A program made the position numbers and the translations under genes. A stretch of 36,105 nucleotides of DNA from Virgisporangium ochraceum. Its GTDB lineage: Bacteria > Actinomycetota > Actinomycetes > Mycobacteriales > Micromonosporaceae. Below the pieces are notes generated by a model, which had not been told where the DNA came from, made no database searches, and was given only the letters and a program-made list of their open reading frames with translations. The stretch spans positions 1 to 36,105 of the forward strand of contig NZ_BOPH01000087.1 in the NCBI RefSeq assembly GCF_016863655.1. Direction: 5' to 3'. Positions within the stretch are counted from its first letter, which is position 1. Every line of letters starts with the position of its first letter. Shown here in pieces: positions 32,602 through 36,105 of this stretch.

Positions 32602-33143
32602 TGAGCGAGGCGATCCTCCGTACGCGTAACTGCGTCGACGAGCACTGGCTCCGCCTTGGCCCAGAACCGGGTCACCAGATGATTGGGGCCGTACCTTGCC
32701 CGAACTTCGGCGAGCCGCGCTCGGACGCTCAGATCCTGCCCGTCAGGGCCAGTCGTCATGTCGACATACCAGAGCGCGTCGGCCGTCGGCGACTGCTCCT
32801 GCGGGAACTCGGCGGCTAGGACATCGGCCAGGCCCCGTTCCTTCGCCTCGAACATCGCGCAGGAGTGATGAGCGACCAGTCCGGCGATGCGCTCGCTGAA
32901 CCCGTTGTCCCGTAGCCAGCGGCCACCGTCGAGCGCGTGCAGGCCGGTGTCGACGAGGTCGGGCGCGTACCCGATGTCATGCAGCCAGGCAGCCGCGACC
33001 AGGTCACGCCGGTCGGCAGGATCAGGCAGGACGTGGGCCAGCCACTCGGCCTTGGTGCCCACCGCGCACACGTGCCCCCAGCGACGCGGGTTCACCGCCG
33101 CAAGATGTCCCTCCGCGATCCTCGCCGCTTCATCCGCCCTCAC
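32589..33143 (-). CDS. HD-domain phosphohydrolase
   Basis: 184 aa from the GTG at 33143; the TTG at 33179 would only add a disordered stretch. HD motifs are present in order: H in RRWGHVCAVG, HD in AAWLHDIGYAPD, further His in LVAHHSCAMFEA, and Asp in ALWYVDMTTGPDG. This is a small metal-dependent phosphohydrolase of the YqeK/nucleotidase-like type acting on an unknown nucleotide. It converges on the NUDIX gene with a 13-bp overlap. XRE, NUDIX and HD genes recur together on actinobacterial elements, hinting at a shared nucleotide signal, which is inference. Confidence 0.88.
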   Translation of the reverse strand: MRADEAARIAEGHLAAVNPRRWGHVCAVGTKAEWLAHVLPDPADRRDLVAAAWLHDIGYAPDLVDTGLHALDGGRWLRDNGFSERIAGLVAHHSCAMFEAKERGLADVLAAEFPQEQSPTADALWYVDMTTGPDGQDLSVRARLAEVRARYGPNHLVTRFWAKAEPVLVDAVTRTEDRLAHQPM

Positions 33144-33725
33144 GGGCCGAGCGTCCCATGCCGCCCGAGGTTCCGCCAAGTAACGCGCTCGGCACCGGCC
33201 GGCCGGCCGCCGACAAGTCCGGTGAGAACTTTCTGTACGTCTTCAAGGCGGCCCTCGACGGGCCGCTCGCGCCGCCGACCGGGCACGAGCCGCGCGGCCT
33301 CGCTCGGGCGCTCGGCCGCAGGCTCTCCTGCCGGGCCCGTCGGCTGGCGCGGAACGCAGAAGGCCCCGGACCGCCGAGGACGACAGATCCGGAGCTCGTG
33401 GGCTGACGGGTGCGCCGCCGGCCGGAGCGCGCCGGCGAGTCGAGGCGCGCGGTTCGACGGCGACGACCTGGCCGTCGCGGGTCGCGGTCAGAGCGCCTCC
33501 GGCGGGGGCCTCAGACTCCGGGATGCCGGGACCGTCGGCCGGTCGCGCTGATCGGTGGTCGGGCTCAGATCCCGTCTGCCGTCGCCGCCGAGCAAGCCGA
33601 GCAGACCACCGCCCGGGACCGCCAGCCGCCTCCCGACCGTCAAGACCGCCTTGACATGGCGGCCCGGGCGCCGGCCCGCTCCACGAATGTGCGGGACGAC
33701 GGCAGACGGGAAGCCTTAGCCGACC
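33144..33725. other. Gene-poor gap with a long inverted repeat
   Basis: About 580 bp. Short open frames on the plus strand (for example 33158-33406) translate to Arg/Pro-rich sequence without a recognisable motif. I do not call them. The region holds a 15-bp perfect inverted repeat, listed separately. GC is high, unlike the gene that follows. Confidence 0.6.
33570..33711. repeat. 15-bp perfect inverted repeat spanning 142 bp
   Basis: TCCCGTCTGCCGTCG (33570-33584) and CGACGGCAGACGGGA (33697-33711) are exact complements 112 bp apart. An inner hairpin GTCAAG/CTTGAC lies at 33639-33655. Target duplications were not seen at the edges. It could be the terminal repeats of a tiny non-autonomous element, or a scar at the cargo boundary. 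Confidence 0.75.
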
Positions 33726-35132
33726 TTATGGAGACGGGTTAGCAGTATCTGGAACATACATTGCATGTACGTAAATACCCCGGCACTCCTTCAGAAGCGT
33801 TCGAGCAGCCACGGCGTCCATATCTCCGGACCGAACTGACTCGCGAAGTCGAAACAGATCTCGCGTATCAATAACGCAACCGTTGTCAAGAGCGAATTCC
33901 TGAACGTCAGACTCTGCTCCTGCCAGAACTGGACGCCGCTCGCTGGGAGGCTGAGACAAGTTGTGGTTTACGATATACCAACGGGCGTCAGCGTCTCGAC
34001 CATTTCGCCGCTCAAATCCACGCGCAGCACGAGCCAGTCGCTGGAAGTCAGACGTCTTTGCACCTTTGCCGTAACCACGAACCTCCGCAATCGCCACCCA
34101 TGACGTCCCATCATGTACTTCAAGATCTTCTAGCAAGCTGCTATTTTCGGCGATTCTCGCTTCGTCGGAATCCACAATACGGAACCCGAGCTCCGCCAAG
34201 GCCCTAGCTGTCTCATTCTTCAGGTCGTCTCCTTGGCTAGACAAGAGACGTCGATCTAGGTTATTGGTGGCCATTCGCAGGTCGTCCAATTTGACCCGCA
34301 GCTCGGAAACTCGCTCTTTGAGCTGACGCGTTGTACTGTCCAGCTCTTGTTCCGCTTGTTCGAGCTGGGTCAAGGCATCAATTTCAGATTTCGTCATCCA
34401 TTGAGGGTCAGTCTCCCAGTCGGCTCGTGTGGGAAAAGCGACAGGATCAAGTTCGCGCCATACCGAGAAGATCGCCGCTATCCACGACCCACTGTCCGGT
34501 GTTTTTTCTGGCAACCACCAATGCTGCGGCAGTCCGCCCTGCGAAGACACGTCACGTGACCAGTATCCCGCACACGGTCGTCCCCCAAACTCTGACACGA
34601 GCGGCTGAATTACAGACAATTTGTCACGCCTTACGGCCGCCAATGTCGACGTATTGGCAGTCCCGGTGCGTCGCGTCACGTGATACTTAAGGATGGCTCT
34701 CGGCGAATTTTCGAGTAGCCATGGTCCTAGTGATTCACGCGCCAATTTGGCGACCTGCTCTGGCAATCCGCTTGCGACTTCCAACTTTCCAGCCAGTCCT
34801 TCAGCGGCATTCTCGATAAAGAAAAAAACTGCCGTTCCGCTGTCTACATACTTAAATTCATCGCGAAGTGTTGTGCCGCCAAACTGGATGACGTTTAAGC
34901 CACGGTCTAAGACGCCGATATCTCCTACTACGACTATAGCGTCATAATCTGATTGGCGGACCTCTGCACTAGGTTCATGAGTACTTAGGACGGTTATTAC
35001 GGAGGCGTATCGTTGAATAGTCGCCACGAGTGGCGAGTCACGTTCAGCCCCCGCCACAAGAACCCACGGCCGACCTGCTTCACCAAATACGGTCATTCCG
35101 TTCGACATCCCTTCCGTTGCCGGGATGAGCAT
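33726..35132 (-). CDS. Putative conflict-system protein: coiled coil plus PD-(D/E)xK-like domain
   Basis: 468 aa if started at 35132; ATGs at 35108 and 35096 are alternatives and no start has a clear ribosome site. The N-terminal ~110 residues look like a Rossmann/receiver-type sheet (RPWVLVAGAERDS, YDAIVVVGDIGVLDRG). A middle domain is W-rich (PQHWWLPEK). Residues ~248-300 form a coiled coil, and the C-terminal ~170 resemble a restriction-nuclease-like fold: ETARALAELGF, then D336 with E350-V-R352 (a D..ExK-like core with Arg for Lys), and TRDLFRL. The DNA is visibly more AT-rich than all neighbours, so it was probably acquired separately. I know no named system with exactly this architecture. 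Confidence 0.78.
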   Translation of the reverse strand: MLIPATEGMSNGMTVFGEAGRPWVLVAGAERDSPLVATIQRYASVITVLSTHEPSAEVRQSDYDAIVVVGDIGVLDRGLNVIQFGGTTLRDEFKYVDSGTAVFFFIENAAEGLAGKLEVASGLPEQVAKLARESLGPWLLENSPRAILKYHVTRRTGTANTSTLAAVRRDKLSVIQPLVSEFGGRPCAGYWSRDVSSQGGLPQHWWLPEKTPDSGSWIAAIFSVWRELDPVAFPTRADWETDPQWMTKSEIDALTQLEQAEQELDSTTRQLKERVSELRVKLDDLRMATNNLDRRLLSSQGDDLKNETARALAELGFRIVDSDEARIAENSSLLEDLEVHDGTSWVAIAEVRGYGKGAKTSDFQRLARAARGFERRNGRDADARWYIVNHNLSQPPSERRPVLAGAESDVQEFALDNGCVIDTRDLFRLRESVRSGDMDAVAARTLLKECRGIYVHAMYVPDTANPSP

Positions 35133-35436
35133 ACGCAGGCAAACAGCAGCAGGAGCCGCCGGAGCCCGGCAAGCTGCTTTGCCAGTGTTGACACTACGGT
35201 TTGGAACATCTTCTACGGGGTGTTAGGTGGAGCCTTCCTGGCCCCGACCCTACGCGACACGTCCTCTTTCATGATCAGGCCGTGTCCAGGCCGGCAAACG
35301 TGAAAAGGGGCAACCAACGCCGACCACGAACGACCAGCGTTCGCGCAGGTCAGTGCCAGTTTCGCCCATATTCGCCATTCTTCCGAGGCGAGGGTCAGCC
35401 ATCGATGCAGCTGCGATGGGCGGCCACATTCCGATA

Positions 35437-35498
35437 TGACATGTGTCGTTTCGATAGGTGTCTTTCTGACATGTGTACATCCGCCAGGTGGCGGATGT
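35437..35498. promoter_or_regulatory. Two 10-bp direct repeats and a 9-bp hairpin
   Basis: TGACATGTGT occurs at 35437-35446 and 35467-35476, exactly 30 bp (about three helical turns) apart. The second copy runs straight into a perfect hairpin ACATCCGCC-AGGT-GGCGGATGT (35477-35498). It looks like a regulator-binding or replication site; no T-tract follows. Confidence 0.6.
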
Positions 35499-35600
35499 CT
35501 CCGCACGCGCATGGCCGACACTCGATTTATGCCCGTCAAGCCCGAGGCGGTAGAACGCGCTGGCAGATCTAACTGACCGGCGACGAAGCCCAGAAATGGG

Positions 35601-35629
35601 GCGACCCCACGTTCGCCAACTGGGGTCGC
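35601..35629. terminator. GC-rich stem-loop, possible terminator
   Basis: GCGACCCCA (35601-35609) pairs with TGGGGTCGC (35621-35629) over an 11-nt loop. No U-tract follows, which is common for actinobacterial terminators. Next to it GCCAGCGGACA is repeated at 35631-35641 and 35655-35665. Confidence 0.5.
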
Positions 35630-35730
35630 TGCCAGCGGACATGCAAATTTCCAGGCCAGCGGACAGGGTGTTCCGGTTGGGCGGACACGTCGACTCCGGG
35701 TGGACGGTCATGGACTCTTACCTACCGTGT

Positions 35731-36066
35731 TCACTGCTGCTCGGCCGGCGGTGTCGAGTGCGGACGCGGTCGATGCCTGCTGCCGCGCCGCTTCCGCTCC
35801 TCGGCGCGCTGGGCGCGCCTGCGGTGCAGGTCGGCTTGCCTCCGCGTGTGTCTGGTCGCGGTCATGGTGTCGAACGCCCAGTGGTCATCGGTTCGATCGA
35901 CCAGCCGAGCCGTCTCGGTCAGGCCACCACGTGCTGTCACTGCAAGTAGTGCAAGAACTTGCAGCTTTCTGTCCGCGGAGCCGGAATCCTCGGTGTCCGC
36001 CAACAGTCGCAGGCGCCAGTGGAGCGGCCCTCGGCCCGATGATTGCCCGGATGAGGGCCGTTCCAC
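35731..36066 (-). CDS. Possible hypothetical protein near the right edge
   Basis: 111 aa from a GTG at 36066 without a ribosome site. The middle (DRKLQVLALLAVTARGGLTE, TARLVDRTDDHWAF) has the look of real helical protein with high third-position GC. The C-terminus is strongly basic (TRHTRRQADLHRRRAQRAEE). No family recognised. It may be a small nucleic-acid-binding protein or the 3' remnant of a larger gene. An overlapping frame at 35885-36103 is a competing reading. Confidence 0.35.
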   Translation of the reverse strand: MERPSSGQSSGRGPLHWRLRLLADTEDSGSADRKLQVLALLAVTARGGLTETARLVDRTDDHWAFDTMTATRHTRRQADLHRRRAQRAEERKRRGSRHRPRPHSTPPAEQQ

Positions 36067-36105
36067 TGTGGGGTCCCGGCGTCAGCGTAAGGATCTGAAC
36101 CATTG

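Larger units (their letters stand above)
35133..35730. other. Gene-poor right flank with direct repeats and hairpins
   Basis: Short frames on both strands (for example 35213-35539 minus) show no recognisable domain. Several cis elements are present and listed separately. TTGACA at about 35186 lies inside a small palindrome (AGTGTTGACACT-like) and could be part of a promoter. No gene is called. Confidence 0.5.

Noticed and set aside
33158..33406. Possible 82-aa gene on the plus strand
   Set aside because: Arg/Pro-rich, no ribosome site, overlaps the start region of the HD gene and matches no family.
35213..35539. 108-aa minus-strand frame
   Set aside because: No domain or ribosome site and it covers the repeat/hairpin cluster; more likely noncoding.

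Overview
The window is very GC-rich actinobacterial DNA, most consistent with Micromonosporaceae and perhaps a motile Actinoplanes-like genus. The signs are dense coding with GTG/TTG starts, an IdeR/DmdR1-type iron box, a mycothiol-dependent-isomerase-family protein, a soluble Aer-like chemoreceptor pair, and an integrative conjugative element of the pSAM2/AICE type. The genus is an inference; no rRNA or marker gene is present.

Layout. (1) 1-1145: the C-terminal part of an acyl-CoA carboxylase carboxyltransferase, running in from the left. (2) 1146-1811: a gene-free, low-complexity convergent intergenic region with short tandem repeats and one large near-perfect palindrome. (3) 1812-4061: a lipoprotein and a Tat-exported PhoD phosphatase, both on the minus strand. 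(4) 4125-10140: a five-gene cassette. A sigma-70/ECF factor and a small beta-rich protein lie on the minus strand. Divergent from them are a TPR-CHAT protease, a subtilisin-like protease and a membrane protein. It looks like a protease-signalling system and is the strongest novelty candidate. (5) 10201-14254: a siderophore ABC transporter (lipoprotein, two FecCD permeases, ATPase) around a shared iron box. (6) 14311-20638: miscellaneous chromosomal genes. These are an MDMPI-type enzyme, a chemoreceptor relic, a split Aer-like PAS/MCP pair, an exported GH5-like protein that seems to lack an internal segment, a GlsB/YeaQ membrane protein, a small acidic protein, and a divergent MerR/NTF2-like pair.

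(7) 20757 to the window end: tRNA-Pro(GGG), followed by an AICE. The element carries integrase and excisionase, a RepSA-like HUH replication initiator, and a translationally coupled row of small genes (membrane Spd-like, Cys-rich, HTH and two paralogous hypotheticals). Further on are a TraSA-like FtsK/SpoIIIE translocase, a membrane partner, a SCO3933-like regulator, and a divergent XRE regulator-NUDIX-HD module. A cluster of GTCCC-type operators overlaps a strong minus-strand promoter (TTGACG-N16-TAGATT) that should drive the transfer/replication genes. The NUDIX protein recalls the pSAM2 immunity factor Pif.

(8) 33144-36105: a repeat-rich segment, then an AT-richer, foreign-looking gene (33726-35132) with a coiled coil and a PD-(D/E)xK-like C-terminal domain. 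It is probably conflict-system cargo. No second copy of the tRNA 3' end was seen, so the right boundary is not defined here.
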